Assembly: GCF_026262505.1 (NCBI RefSeq)
Contig: NC_067206.1
Coordinates: 17,815,319-17,879,318, forward strand
Reading direction: 5' to 3'
DNA: 64,000 nucleotides
From: Trichomonas vaginalis G3
Taxonomy: Eukaryota > Parabasalia > Trichomonadida > Trichomonadidae
This document shows positions 10,910 to 20,738 of the stretch, piece after piece. The notes under the pieces are model-generated. The model saw only the letters and a program-made list of their open reading frames with translations, searched no databases and was not told the DNA's origin. The position numbers and the translations under genes were made by a program. Position 1 is the first letter of the stretch. Each line of letters opens with the position of its first letter.

Positions 10910-11329
10910 ATGACGAAAACTATTGAGATAACAAACTACAACGGTCATGAGTTCAAGAATTTGTTCTTCGTTCCTCGTGAAAATACATTCTATCAGATAC
11001 GAGGGAGAAAGGGTAAAGTTAGTTTGAGCGTTTATGAAGGAAAAGATGGAAAGTTTATACAAGCATACGATACAAACGGTAAGCGTGTTTCATTAGCTTT
11101 GTCAAAACTTACTAACATTTATTTTGACAGTGATTTGACTCTGACGATTGGAGGAAGCAGCGATCAGAAGAATATGAACTGTTGTGTGAAGCACAGCAAT
11201 GGGAAGCGCTGCAATACTTTTGTAAATGAGAACATTAGTGGGAACGTTAGTGAGAACGTTTATTTTTCATTAGTGAAGTCGTTAGTGAAGTCATTAGTGA
11301 AGTCATTTATGTGTCAGACGGTTTTGTAA
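10910..11329 (+). CDS. Terminal-repeat gene, Maverick A version
   Basis: 139 residues. The first ~80 are homologous to the 94-residue gene in the terminal repeats of copy B (shared pattern I..YN.H.FK.LFF.P....F.QI). The tail is different and ends in low-complexity SLVKSLVKS, translated from the subterminal direct repeats. Because it lies next to the element end, it is probably part of A's terminal inverted repeat as well. The function is unknown. Confidence 0.5.
   Translation: MTKTIEITNYNGHEFKNLFFVPRENTFYQIRGRKGKVSLSVYEGKDGKFIQAYDTNGKRVSLALSKLTNIYFDSDLTLTIGGSSDQKNMNCCVKHSNGKRCNTFVNENISGNVSENVYFSLVKSLVKSLVKSFMCQTVL
11220..11312. repeat. Subterminal direct repeats, Maverick A right end
   Basis: Several near-copies of a 9-12 base unit around TTAGTGA(A/G) (for example AACGTTAGTGAG and AGTCGTTAGTGA). 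The same repeats occur at both ends of copy B (16098-16180 and 36135-36220). Iterated subterminal repeats can be binding sites for the integrase or terminal protein; the role here is inferred. Confidence 0.55.
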
Positions 11330-11337
11330 ATATTTAA

Positions 11338-11395
11338 GGTTAAGTTGGGTAAGGTGGAACACAGTGTCGCCGTACCCAAGTTAACCATACTAACT
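11338..11395. repeat. Terminus of Maverick A with imperfect stem-loop
   Basis: 11338-11386 folds into an imperfect hairpin with arms starting GGTTAAGTTGGGT and ending ACCCAAGTTAACC. The element ends CCATACTAACT at 11395. Sequence and layout match the copy B ends at 16016-16073 and 36242-36299. Confidence 0.75.
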
Positions 11396-11975
11396 ATTTT
11401 TACTCATGAATAAAATTATAATTTGCTTATATTTATATTTTCCTCTTATATTACAATATATTCTGCTACATATTACATAAGTTATATATCCTTATTCATA
11501 TATTCACTCTTTCATATTTTTATAACATTTTGAGATTATATCTGTGAAAATAATAGAGCTTAAAGCTGATCACACTGCATTTAGATGCGCTTATATATGA
11601 AGATTATATCACAAGTGCTTTTGAGCTTATATATCAAAATTGCCTTAATGCGCATAAGATTTTGAGACCAGTATATATAAATGAGACTTTTAAACATAGA
11701 AATAATAAAGACAAGGATAAGTTATATTCAACCCACAAAAAATTAATGATTTTGATGTGTGATTCAAGATATGAGATTATTCCACTCACCGACAACATAC
11801 CCTCAAAATCATATAGTATAAGCCATTCCTCATGAAAAATAACTCTACACATGATATAAGTCTCAATTTAATTTAGGTAACGCTGTGACAAAGTGATCCC
11901 ATTTTTTGAAGACGATACAAAGTCATCCTTTCATTTTTTCAGATAACTTTGTACTGACTCTGAAAAAGATTTGCT
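11396..11975. other. Gene-poor AT-rich stretch
   Basis: Flank of Maverick A. It has several GCTTATATAT-like runs near 11590-11630 and no frame I would call a gene. It probably belongs to the older element whose end lies at 12386. Confidence 0.5.
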
Positions 11976-12050
11976 TATATAAGAGGAAACTCTCTATCAG
12001 AGGTGCTGAATTCATGCATTCGCATCTGATAGAGAGTTTCCGTTTATATA
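11976..12050. repeat. Long hairpin (single unit)
   Basis: Inverted repeat with arms of about 26 bases (core GGAAACTCTCTATCAG) around a ~24-base loop. It resembles the class-alpha hairpins (GGAAACTTT-type arms) of the arrays elsewhere in the window. Confidence 0.65.
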
Positions 12051-12386
12051 AGGAAATATAAAAGAATCTATTCTTTTTTGGAGCGTATTCTCAAATATTG
12101 AATACTTATGAAAAGTGTTTTTTCCTAAAAATCTCAGTATAGATTTACAATAGCAAAATAAATAAGATATTTAAATTTATTTTAAATACTTTTTTATATG
12201 AGATTCTCAAAAGTTATATCAAAAGTCTTTTTTTGTAAAATCTAATATCATAATCTATTTCTCATTTTAAGCACATCTTAATTCATTTTATTTTCTATAT
12301 GTTTTCAATATTTTTGAGGGAATTATGTTGCTTCCTCGACGATAAAATTGAGAGGTTTACACATTGACACTACTTAGCATGCAACA
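12051..12386. mobile_element. Right end of a K-family transposon (remnant)
   Basis: 12340-12386 carries the K-type terminus: ACGATAAAATTGAGAGG, a short spacer, then TTAGCATGCAACA. The same end occurs at 43990-44033 and 60815-60867. The preceding ~250 bases also resemble the region before the ends of K and L. No integrase gene remains here. Its left part is lost or interrupted by Maverick A. Confidence 0.55.
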
Positions 12387-13003
12387 ATTTAAACAAATAA
12401 ATAGATAAGATAGTTATTGAATATAGAGCAAATTTTTTCGACATAGAGTCTAATTTCGCAATTAAATTCTAGAAAAATAAACTTTTGCATTACCATTTAT
12501 ACTTTTATGCAATGATATATAAAATTATAAAACCAAATTGAAATTATGATTTTAATTTCTAAAAAATAGTTTGGAACATTCAAATTTAACCGAACATAAT
12601 AAAACGGTTTGAACATCTTGTTGTGTTCGCAAACAAATTATGTTCGCCTAAAATTGAAATGTTCGCGGTAAAAATTATGATCGGTTAAATCTGACATGTA
12701 CGCCTTAAAAGTAATGTTCGCTTAAAAATAAACAGTGATCTTAATATCTTTTTTAAGCACACATTTTTTTGTAGGCACACAATTCAATTTAATTGTGATC
12801 ATCGTTATATTTTCGAACACATAATTTCTGATCGAAAACATCCCTAATATCTCTGGGCACCCTTAGGATAATACGTCCATAGAAAAGTTTTCTTGCATAT
12901 TCTGGTTAATTCTCCCACGAACAACTCTTACTTCTATGGAGGGAAGTGTGGATAAACGTAATGCTATTATACAAATTGGATTTATTTTTTTGTCTTGCAA
13001 TAC
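12387..13003. other. Gene-free stretch with ATGTTCGC-like iterons
   Basis: AT-rich and without a credible gene. Between about 12630 and 12725 the octamer (A/G)TGTTCGC occurs four times on the + strand, with related GAACAT words nearby. Otherwise I see nothing. Confidence 0.4.
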
Positions 13004-13395
13004 ATGAAAAAGGTCCCAGTTCATTTTTGACACTTTACATATTGTAAAGTTTTTGTATCAATAAATCTGAAATATAATAAAGATCATCTAAATTTATATA
13101 TATAAAATATTTCAAAAAAATGAAATTGTACCGAATTTTGTACATTATGAAAATTAATAAGACATGTTATGAAATTTCCCATTCAAATTTCAGATGGTAA
13201 ACTATTTCAAAATTCAAATTGAGAAATTTACATTAAAATGGAAGAAATCGAAAATATTTTACAAAATCCAAGAGATATTTATCTATTTCAACTTCCTGGT
13301 ATCCCAGAAGATCAAATTCTTCGCGTAATAAGGGAGAAATATGATATATATATATTAATAATCAAAAAAATTATATTCAATCAATTGCAAAAGTA
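13004..13395 (+). mobile_element. 5' fragment of a P-family integrase transposon
   Basis: Starts with the P-type 5' terminus (CATGAAAAAGGTCCCA, then TTCATTTTTGACACTTTACA). It includes the beginning of an integrase-like frame at 13238 (MEEIENILQNPRDIYLFQLP). The next copy of the same end begins at 13396, so this is a truncated relative lying head-to-tail with it. Confidence 0.55.
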
Positions 13396-13647
13396 TAATG
13401 CATGAAAAAATGTCCCAATTCATTTTTGACACTTTACATTATGCAAAGTTTTTTAAAAAAATATTAAACATATATTTTCTTCTTTTAATTTTCTCATTTT
13501 TATTTAACAATTTTTCAAAAGAATTATCAAATATATTTATCAAATTTTGTTCTAACATAACATTATATAAATATTTATAAGACATGTTAAGAAATTTCCA
13601 ATTGAAAATTCATAATAACCATATTTAATTGAGAAGTTTACGTTAAA

Positions 13648-14617
13648 TGGAAGAAATTCGGCAATTATTAGATGATCCCAGAGATATTATTCTTTTTAAT
13701 ATTCCCGGGATACCAGAAGATCAAGTTCTTCGTATAATAAGAGAAAAAGCACGATTTATATATTAACAATTCAAACATTTCTCTCGAATCTTTAGCAAAA
13801 GAATTTCATATTCGAAAAAAGTTAAAATCAATTTTTCAAGCCTTAAAATTACAGATAAAACCTAAGGGAAAACCAAAAAAAGTCTCAAAGTCCAGCAATT
13901 ATTGAAAAAGTTTTAACAACTAAAGCTTCTTTCGACGTATGATATAAACGAATTAAGGACTCATACTTTATTGACGATAAAACAGTATCATACAATGATA
14001 TTTTTAAAATTTTTCAACAACAATATTTATTTACATTTCATAGAAAAAAACAAAAAGAGCATCATGATAATGAGTATGTTGCGAAGTATGTAAACCAGAT
14101 CTGGCATACAGATCTTAAATACGTTAAAGATTTGAATGAAAATTTTTTATATTTAATAGCATTTATTGATGATCGCAGCAGGTATATCATAGATTATGAT
14201 ATCCTCCCAACGAAAGAAATGAAGCATACTGCTCATTCTTTCAGACACGCAATACAAAAATCACGATTAGTTCCGCATACAATAATGACCGACAATGGAA
14301 CTGAATACGTGGAAAGAGACTTTGAACAAATCTGCTCAGACTACCAGATCAAGCACAATACCACTCATCCGTACACACCGGAAGAGAATGGTAAAATCGA
14401 AAGATGCTGGGAGACTTTGTTCAAAGCCAATCCCGGAGTTCAACCATTGGAGTTTATACCAAAAGTTATACAAGAGTACAATGAAGTTTGGAAACATTCT
14501 TCATTGGAAAAAAATTTTGGAGAGAAATTAATTCCTCTACAAGTTTGGAATCGCGAAGCAAAATGGACAAAGGAACTATATCCCGAGCCTACTATAATCA
14601 TCGAGAAAAGAGTTTGA
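13648..14617 (+). pseudogene. rve-type integrase/transposase of element P (D,D35E)
   Basis: The N-terminal segment from 13648 (MEEIRQLLDDPRDI...) is interrupted several times. The catalytic domain is open from 14132: WHTDLK just upstream, FIDDRSRYIIDY, TDNGTE and ENGKIERCWE, with 35 residues between the second Asp and the Glu. It is closely related in layout to the integrase of G2 (38420-39351). The gene lies 5' of a hairpin array, as in its relatives. It is a plain DNA transposon gene, not attached to capsid genes. Confidence 0.75.
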
Positions 14618-14995
14618 AATCTCAAAAAAAATCTTACATAATTTATCATTTGAATAAAAATTTCTTTATACAATCTTTTACATATTTTTTATCAGCTTCC
14701 TCATTATATAGTATCTCATACCGAAATGGCTCACCAAAAAGGTGACATTTTTGGCGCCAATAATTTGATTTTTCTGATTCTTTCTATTTAGATATATTTA
14801 TTTAATATTCATATTCCTTTATATTGCCTCATATTATTTCCCATTTTTAATCATATTATACAAATCTTTAATAATTTTTAATGTTTTGAGCTTCAAAATC
14901 TTGTTCTAACTATTTTCATTCATATATCCTAGAAAAAATTAAAAAGTTTTTTAGAAATAAAAATGTTTGTATGTAAAGTATTGAAAATATTCTAG

Positions 14996-15142
14996 ATGAG
15001 AAGACATTCTCCAGAAGAGATTGATATTGATTGGCTTTGTGAAGCCATCACAAAATCAAATAATGGAGTTAAGTTAACTGATATTTGCGCGAAAGCTAAA
15101 AAAATCATGAAGGCAGAGTTATATATAATCATACTATCTTAA
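14996..15142 (+). pseudogene. N-terminal stub of a transposase in F1
   Basis: 48 residues starting MRRHSPEEIDIDWLCEAI, helical and HTH-like, with GVKLTDICAKAK typical of an N-terminal DNA-binding domain. In copy 2 the matching frame is 52 residues and ends differently because of a small length difference near its end. No catalytic domain follows. It may be a leftover or a DNA-binding stub. Confidence 0.4.
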
Positions 15143-15346
15143 ACTATTCCTAGAAATTTCCAAAATTAACCGAAATATAACTGTACAGAATTACTATTTT
15201 CGAGATAAAATTCATATGGAAATACTAATTCATAACGCTTTATGTTATATAAAATTTAATTTATAAAAATTTCAAAATAAATCAAATTTAACACAATGAA
15301 TATAACTGCAATCGAGGTTTTTGACGATTGATTCTTACGAGAAGTT

Positions 15347-15592
15347 TTCCAAACTTTGAGTTAATGTCTTGACATTAACTCAAAGTTTGGAAGTCTAATA
15401 AAGGGAATTGTAGGCTATGAGGTACTGATTATATATCAGTGCCTCATAGCCTGCAATTCCCATTAGAAATGGGAGAAACTTTGTCCGCATCATAAGTTAT
15501 GATGCGGACAAAGTTTCTCCCATTTCTACTTAGAATGAAAGGGCAAGAGGTATATAGGTACACTATATATCTCTTGCCCTTTCCTTCTTACC
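15347..15592. repeat. Hairpin array in F1: alpha-beta-alpha-beta
   Basis: Four consecutive near-perfect hairpins. Alpha: 15347-15392 (arm core CCAAACTTTGAGTTAATG). Beta: 15403-15461 (GGGAATTG..GAGGTACTGAT). Alpha: 15467-15525 (GGGAGAAACTTTGTCCGCAT). Beta: 15538-15592 (GGGCAAGAGGTATATA). Arms are about 19-27 bases and loops about 4-12. The block is repeated in F2. Confidence 0.85.
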
Positions 15593-15765
15593 TAAAGACT
15601 TCCAATCTTATTTTTTTCCCAATTTTTCCCCTAAATTTAAATCTTATATAATATAAATAAAATGCATAATATCAATCACAAAAATTAATGTTTATTTTTT
15701 AAATTAAAATTGACGCGCAATTTAAGGTTTTCTGTCACTTTTTTGTTAGCCATTTCGGAACGAAA

Positions 15766-15883
15766 CATTATAGTTAGTTCGGCATGGGAGAGGATAACTT
15801 ATAGATTAGTTTAGAAAAGCGAAAAAAGCAATTTACTTCTTGAATAATCTATTATTTCAGGTCAATTATTTCAATAAGGGAAA
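15766..15883. other. Short gene-free 3' region of element P
   Basis: AT-rich spacer between F1 and the hairpin array of P. No frame and no clear motif seen. Confidence 0.35.
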
Positions 15884-16001
15884 GGAATTGGGTTTTGAGA
15901 GTAACATGAGTTGTAATGATATACGTTACTCTCCAATTGTGTATAGTGCGCCGAGAATTTTTGGTGAAATGCGACGACATTTCACCAAAAAATTTCGGCG
16001 C
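15884..16001. repeat. Hairpin array of P, interrupted by Maverick B
   Basis: A beta-like hairpin at 15884-15937 (GAGAGTAAC arms) and an alpha-like hairpin at 15948-16001 (GCGCCGA..TTTTTGGTGAAATG arms). A third hairpin begins AGAGAA at 16006 and resumes after Maverick B as TAGTCTGCGAGGTACTGATT at 36304. The same three hairpins in the same order stand uninterrupted at 62572-62750 and 63543-63720. Confidence 0.75.
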
Positions 16002-16015
16002 CATATAGAGAAATA

Positions 16016-16643
16016 AGTTAGTATGGTTATGTTGGGTACGGTGGCACTGCGTTCCACCTTACTCAACATAACCTTAAATATTTACAAAACCGCCACACAC
16101 TTCACTTCACTAACGAACTCACTAATGTAAAAAATAAACGTTCTCACTATCGTTCTCACTAACGACTTCACTAATGTTCTCATAAATTTTCCTCAATATC
16201 TTCATCATCAGTGTTAACCCTATTGTAGTCATACTTGAAGCCATAAACTTTCTCTAACTTCTTAACGTACAATTTACATAACTTACCTTCGTCATCATAT
16301 GGTTTAATGATATAACTATTTCTATCTTTATACACAGTCAATGAAAAGTCAACTGGTCTCGGATGTATTTGAAAGAACATGTTATGCTCAGGAAGGAAGA
16401 ATAAATGTTTAAATGTATGTTTGTTATACTGTGGAATTCGAATGAGTTGCTTTTGTTCTGTCATTTACATCCAAATAAAAATTTTCAGTAAATAAAAAAT
16501 AAACTTAAAATTAATGATATCACCACCCTCACACGTATGAAAACATAGCACAAAAATAAATTTAGGTGAAGTGGTGAAATCTCACCTCTTTTTTCACCTC
16601 TTTTTTCACCCGTTGAATTCATTACTTTATAACTCTCTTCCTT
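16016..16643. repeat. Left terminal inverted repeat of Maverick B
   Basis: Begins AGTTAGTATGG, then an imperfect stem-loop at 16025-16073 (arms GGTTATGTTGGGTACGGTGG and its near complement, two mismatches), then subterminal TTAGTGA-type repeats. It contains a whole 94-residue gene and ends inside the last codons of the neighbouring 78-residue gene. Confidence 0.92.
16180..16464 (-). CDS. Terminal-repeat gene, left copy
   Basis: 94 residues, identical in translation to the right copy at 35851-36135, because both lie inside the terminal inverted repeats. Homologous to the first ~80 residues of 10910-11329 in copy A. Beta-rich N-terminus with PQYNKHTFKHLFFLPEH, acidic tail DTDDEDIEE. A TTTTTATTTGGATGTAA run stands directly upstream. 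Two identical gene copies could supply a product for the element ends; the function is unknown. Confidence 0.6.
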   Translation of the reverse strand: MTEQKQLIRIPQYNKHTFKHLFFLPEHNMFFQIHPRPVDFSLTVYKDRNSYIIKPYDDEGKLCKLYVKKLEKVYGFKYDYNRVNTDDEDIEENL

Positions 16644-16863
16644 TCTCCAACTCTTCTAACTTCTTCTTAAGTTCAGCAATGTTGTCCTCATGAAGTTTAA
16701 TCTTCCTTAATATACCTTCTCTATCTAATGGTTGCTTTATCTTTCTAAACTGAACTCTACCATCCTTCATAGTATGAATGTAAAAACCTTCTGGAATAGT
16801 TCCTGATTTAATGTATTCTACCAAAAACTTTTGTTTCATTGCTTCAGTGACTTTAGTCGTCAT
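16627..16863 (-). CDS. Small coiled-coil protein, Maverick B
   Basis: 78 residues from the ATG at 16863, nearly identical to 10529-10765 in copy A. The last codons overlap the inner end of the left terminal repeat. The central YIHTMKDGRVQFRKIKQP motif and C-terminal coiled coil are as in A; a diverged relative is at 48779-49042. Confidence 0.6.
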   Translation of the reverse strand: MTTKVTEAMKQKFLVEYIKSGTIPEGFYIHTMKDGRVQFRKIKQPLDREGILRKIKLHEDNIAELKKKLEELEKGREL

Positions 16864-16911
16864 TTCAATCAAATAAAAATTTTAATATTAAATAAAAATA
16901 ACGTTATTTTT

Positions 16912-17370
16912 TCAGTAAGGAAACGCAGGAGTTTTACGATTTATTTGAGGAGTAGGTTCTGGTTTAAATGTTGGAGTCGGTTTAGGAGTTGACTTTTGAA
17001 CAGGAGTTTGTACTTCCATAGGTTCAGGAGTCATTGAAGGTTTTGCTTGTGAAGGCGTTGGTTTTGGCGAAGGTGTTGGAGTTTGTTTAACTTCAGCTAC
17101 TTCAGTATTATTTACAACATTTGCTTTATTTCTTTTCAACATCATAACTGCTCCTGCTGTAGCTAGCAAACCTAGTGGGAGACCATATTTTATATAAGGA
17201 CTTGACCAAATGCTATTTTTGACAGGAGCTGGTGGAACACCTAACCTTGGTGAGACTGCTCTTTGCCATTGTGCAGCTCGTAAGAAATATTCAATAGGTG
17301 CTCCATAATCGTTTGGTAAAGTTTGTTTCATAGATGGTGAAGGTTCACGAGAGCTTGATGAAGAACTCAT
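16912..17370 (-). CDS. Ser/Pro-rich single-span membrane protein, Maverick B
   Basis: 152 residues. Serine-rich N-terminus (SSSSSSREPSPS); a hydrophobic segment at ~60-80 (YGLPLGLLATAGAVMML) followed by positive charges, fitting one membrane span; then a Thr/Pro/Lys-rich tail with TPEP and KPTP repeats. It lies next to the capsid gene. Internal-membrane or spike-anchoring proteins are known in related viruses; that role is an inference. The frame looks whole. Confidence 0.6.
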   Translation of the reverse strand: MSSSSSSREPSPSMKQTLPNDYGAPIEYFLRAAQWQRAVSPRLGVPPAPVKNSIWSSPYIKYGLPLGLLATAGAVMMLKRNKANVVNNTEVAEVKQTPTPSPKPTPSQAKPSMTPEPMEVQTPVQKSTPKPTPTFKPEPTPQINRKTPAFPY

Positions 17371-17447
17371 TTATAAGCTTTAAAAATAAACGTTCATCCT
17401 TTATTCCTCACTGTCGTCCGTAGCTAAGTTATAGTCATCTAATCTTA

Positions 17448-18972
17448 TTATTGGGATGCCATTAGCACGCACCTGAATGGCAAAGCAACAATCCCTCATA
17501 AATCCAATAAGTGGCTTTGGTACTTTTCAGTTGCTAGTTCAATAGGTCCTTTAACAGACAATTTGTATGTTATTGGAGCAGTAGATGTTTGACCTTGCTG
17601 GAAGCAAAAGTCCACTTCTGTTGGAAAACCACATAAGAAATGTGTGTTGTCATAGCTATCCCATTTATTTCCACACTACCATCATCCACCAATGACCTCA
17701 TAACATCTTCATTAAATCCTATCATATCATTGTTTGTATTGCAAGCGTTCGCAACCATTTCATAAAATACAGGTCCATATGATTTTTCAGGTTCTGCAGG
17801 CATATTTCCATAAGCTCCCATGGAAAGCTGAAGATATTTAAACTTAGGGTTCTCAAAATTAACATAATAGTTGTCTTTCTTCTAAATAGTGCCCAAATAC
17901 TTTTAACATTAATAGGCGTATAAGCTGCTGTAAATGTTGCACTTGAACTATCTGTATTCTTTGAGAATGAACCGTCCATAGGAATCCAATCCATAACTTT
18001 AACAGGAAAACATAAAGCCTCGTTTGTATAATGTTCTACAAGTTCTGTATAAATGTTAGGGTCTAAAGAGAATGACTTTGGATGAATGAAACATTCATTA
18101 AAATCCATCTTTGTTCGAAATAGTTGCTGGGTTACAGTTGTAATAGTAACTGTTCCACTAGCTTCTACTGCCTTCGTTATCATAGTGAATGGTTCATTCC
18201 ATGGAACAAATTTATTTGTCGGTGGATTTGAATCTGAAGCAAATGCAACTTTAAGAGTTGGATTGAAAGCAATGATATCATTTACAGATATAGATGTGCA
18301 TTGTAAGGCGTCGCTACTGAACTTTACTTTAAGCTGAATGTTTCCTGCAAAAGCTGGAATAAATCTTATAGCTTCTAATGGTAAAAACTTTCTAACAGGA
18401 ATTCTTAAACGAAGCTTAAAATCAAATGATTTTCCTGCTGTAATTGGACCACTAACAATTTGTCCTGTTCTGCATGTTCCCGAATGACTCCATACATCTT
18501 CATGTCGAGTCTTTGAGAAAACATCTACTTTCTTTATTTGTTCGGTAGTTTGTGAGTTTGAAGTTATATATGCTTCTTCTCTTGCGTTGTCTTGAGAATA
18601 TACGATACGACCATTTGCAAGGATTTGATATCCAGCAACTGCATAGAAAGCGTCATCGAAACCAATCCAAAATCCTGGTGGGTTTGTTTTATCGGAACCT
18701 GAACCAATTTCTTTATCTACAATAAATTGACCTTCCATTTTATACGTAATGAATGTATTGTAAAGGTCCAACATATTTTCACCAGGAGGTGAGAGATTGA
18801 ATGTTACCCATGTGTTATCTTTAGCAGTTCCAGGTTGTGATGGAATCTTTGCGTCAGAATATTTTCTATTAGTGTCACCAATTTGAACTGCATTGTCTAT
18901 GATATCGAAATATGAGCGAATCTGATGAATATGCTCTGCTGGAGTAAATTCGTTTAGCTGTTCGTTCTGCAT
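17448..18972 (-). pseudogene. MCP: Major capsid protein candidate, Maverick B (broken)
   Basis: Nearly identical to the whole copy at 8436-9962 over its length, but broken. The start and promoter-like TTTTTATCTGAAG run are conserved. See the A copy for the reasoning on function. Confidence 0.7.
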
Positions 18973-18999
18973 GTATTTACTTCAGATAAAAATATCTAT

Positions 19000-19424
19000 T
19001 TACTTCATTATTCTCACTCTTCTTCTTGGAATTCGTGGTGGAAGTTTCTTGACATTTTCAATGAACTGTACATTCTCTTTTGTCTCAACTTCTTTCACTG
19101 GTGGGTCAGGGTTCTTTGACTCGGTTTGCTTTTCAATGAAATTCACGAACTTTGCAATAAGCTCTTGGTTCTTATTGAAAGAACATCTGGCTTCTTTTCT
19201 TCTTGTTCTATTGACTTTTCAGTTTGAATAGAAGGTTTTATATGGGCTTCACCCTCGGTGCCATGCACCTTAATGTTGTCGCTCTCTGCATTCGCTAATG
19301 GAACCTTTCTTTTTCTTACGTATATTTTACCATCTTTACTCTGACTTACATAATAGAAAGGATGTTGTATTCCTCTTGCGTCATTTTAATATAATAGACT
19401 CTCGTTCTGATTTGACAAGCTCAT
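19000..19424 (-). pseudogene. Counterpart of the 144-residue basic protein, Maverick B (broken)
   Basis: Matches 7974-8408 of copy A and sits in the same place ahead of the capsid gene; broken. A degenerate GC-rich repeat (TGGGCTTCACCCTCGGTGCC) lies around 19244-19263, where the sequence differs from A. Confidence 0.6.
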
Positions 19425-19470
19425 TTTACATCGGTTAAAGTTTTAATTTTGTTTTTTTATCTGCAGTCAA

Positions 19471-19729
19471 ATGACTCAGACAAGCCCTACGGACAAGACC
19501 CAAGGGGTCATAGATGTTGAAGCATTGAAGAAAGAAATTCGCGAGCAAATTTTATCCGAACTGAAGGAACAAAAACAAGAACAAAAGCCAGAGAGACCAA
19601 AGAGAAAACTTAGTGAAAAACAACTTGCTGCATTAGCTGCTGGAAGACAAAAGAACCCAAGACTGCTGGCGAAAAAAGCTAAGAAAAGCTGAAGCAAAAG
19701 CTAAAGAAGCTGAAGTGAAGAAAGAGTAA
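19471..19729 (+). pseudogene. Counterpart of the small basic helical protein, Maverick B (broken)
   Basis: Same protein as 7668-7928 of copy A, with the shared start MTQTSPTDKTQGV and the PERPKRKLSEKQ block. The tail is broken. Confidence 0.6.
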
Positions 19730-19754
19730 ATGGTTTTATTTTTATTGGAACTAA

Positions 19755-20609
19755 ATGTATAGACAAATACCTTTATCTGTTGCGTTCAGTAGTGAAAACC
19801 CTGACGTCAAAATAAAGGGGAACAGAGTAACGTTTAAGTTTCCAACAGACTGGATTGTGAACATAAATGAAGAAAAATATATTGGCATAACAAATATGTA
19901 TATAACACGTGCATTTAGGAAAGTGACTTTATACTTCAAGTCGAGATAGAAAATGACGAACAGTCTTTAAGCGCCCAAAACATTCACATATACAAATACT
20001 TTAAAGACGATACAACATTGTGCAATGAGTATGATTTCATTTAATGCAATTCGAGAAAAAGTTTAACATTGAAGTACAAACTTTACAGCCTTTACGTGAG
20101 TTTCTGCACAACTGAAAGAAGAAGGTAGTCAGCCACAACTTATAGACTTTCATTATGAATTTAATGAAAATGAAGATGGAACACATGACTGTCAGTTTGT
20201 TATATATTCACCATTCAATGAAGTCGCTAAAGAGAAAGAAAATCCATTACGTATAAGATTTCAAATCTCTGAACCAAGTGATGATTTCAAGAATGTTTTC
20301 AATTATGATGCAATGCTTCCGAGGAAAAATGAATTTTCAAAGATTGTAACACCTGGCATTTGGGATAGAAAGCAAGCTATTCTTTTCTCTAATATAGCCA
20401 AAGGCGTTGAAAATGAGTTCATTGGTCATACAAGAACTACACCACTTCCTAACCCTAAATACTATAAATTAACTGGATTCAATCGTGAGTTTTGGGTTGA
20501 CATGTTCTCCACTCATGACCATAACTGCCCAGTGTTCTTACCTCCAGACCATAAGGACTGTCTCTACATCGAAGCACAATTGCTGAATTCAACAATCGCA
20601 GTTTTATAA
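19755..20609 (+). pseudogene. Minor capsid / penton-like candidate, Maverick B (broken)
   Basis: Matches the whole 285-residue gene at 6786-7643 in copy A; broken in a few places. The conserved C-terminal segment DCLYIEAQLLNSTIAVL is present. Confidence 0.6.
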
Positions 20610-20665
20610 ATAACCTCATAAATGACATCATAAATGACATCATAAATGACAAAAATAAACGATTT

Positions 20666-20694
20666 CATGGGCTTCGCCTTGCCGCTAGCGGCTT
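20666..20694 (-). repeat. GC-rich palindromic repeat, intergenic
   Basis: CATGGGCTTCGCCTTGCCGC then TAGCGGC, between two convergent genes, matching 6749-6778 of copy A. It is preceded by three copies of CATAAATGAC. Confidence 0.65.
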
Positions 20695-20738
20695 ATTTTT
20701 ATCATGAATGGTCTCACTGCTGACAAAAATAAATGACC

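Larger units (their letters stand above)
1..11395. mobile_element. Maverick/Polinton copy A (partial, left end outside window)
   Basis: The gene set is that of a Maverick/Polinton: protein-primed DNA polymerase B, a ~508-residue capsid-type protein, smaller capsid-like proteins and KilA-N regulators. The order mirrors copy B, and the two read as close sister copies. The right end is 11395, where a stem-loop is followed by a motif ending CCATACTAACT, the same terminus as copy B. The integrase, ATPase and fibre half would lie to the left of the window. The copy is broken, with about a dozen breaks in what is visible. It is a fossil, probably fairly young given its similarity to B. Confidence 0.9.
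14714..15765. mobile_element. Non-autonomous element F, copy 1
   Basis: About 1.05 kb with inverted termini (TCTCATACCGAAATGGCTCA at left; CCATTTCGGAACGAAAC at right) and the AAAGTGAC-type motif inside each end. It is almost identical to copy 2 at 40720-41776, which implies recent movement of both. It holds a short transposase-like N-terminal frame and a four-unit hairpin array. Its termini resemble those of integrase transposon I, its likely driver. Confidence 0.75.

Noticed and set aside
11634-11852. Open frame of 72 residues on the minus strand
   Set aside because: Low-complexity AT-rich sequence with no homologue in the window and no upstream signal.
13398-13580. Open frame of 60 residues, Phe/Leu/Ile-rich
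   Set aside because: AT-rich terminal region of element P; the hydrophobic look comes from T-runs, and it starts in the terminus itself.
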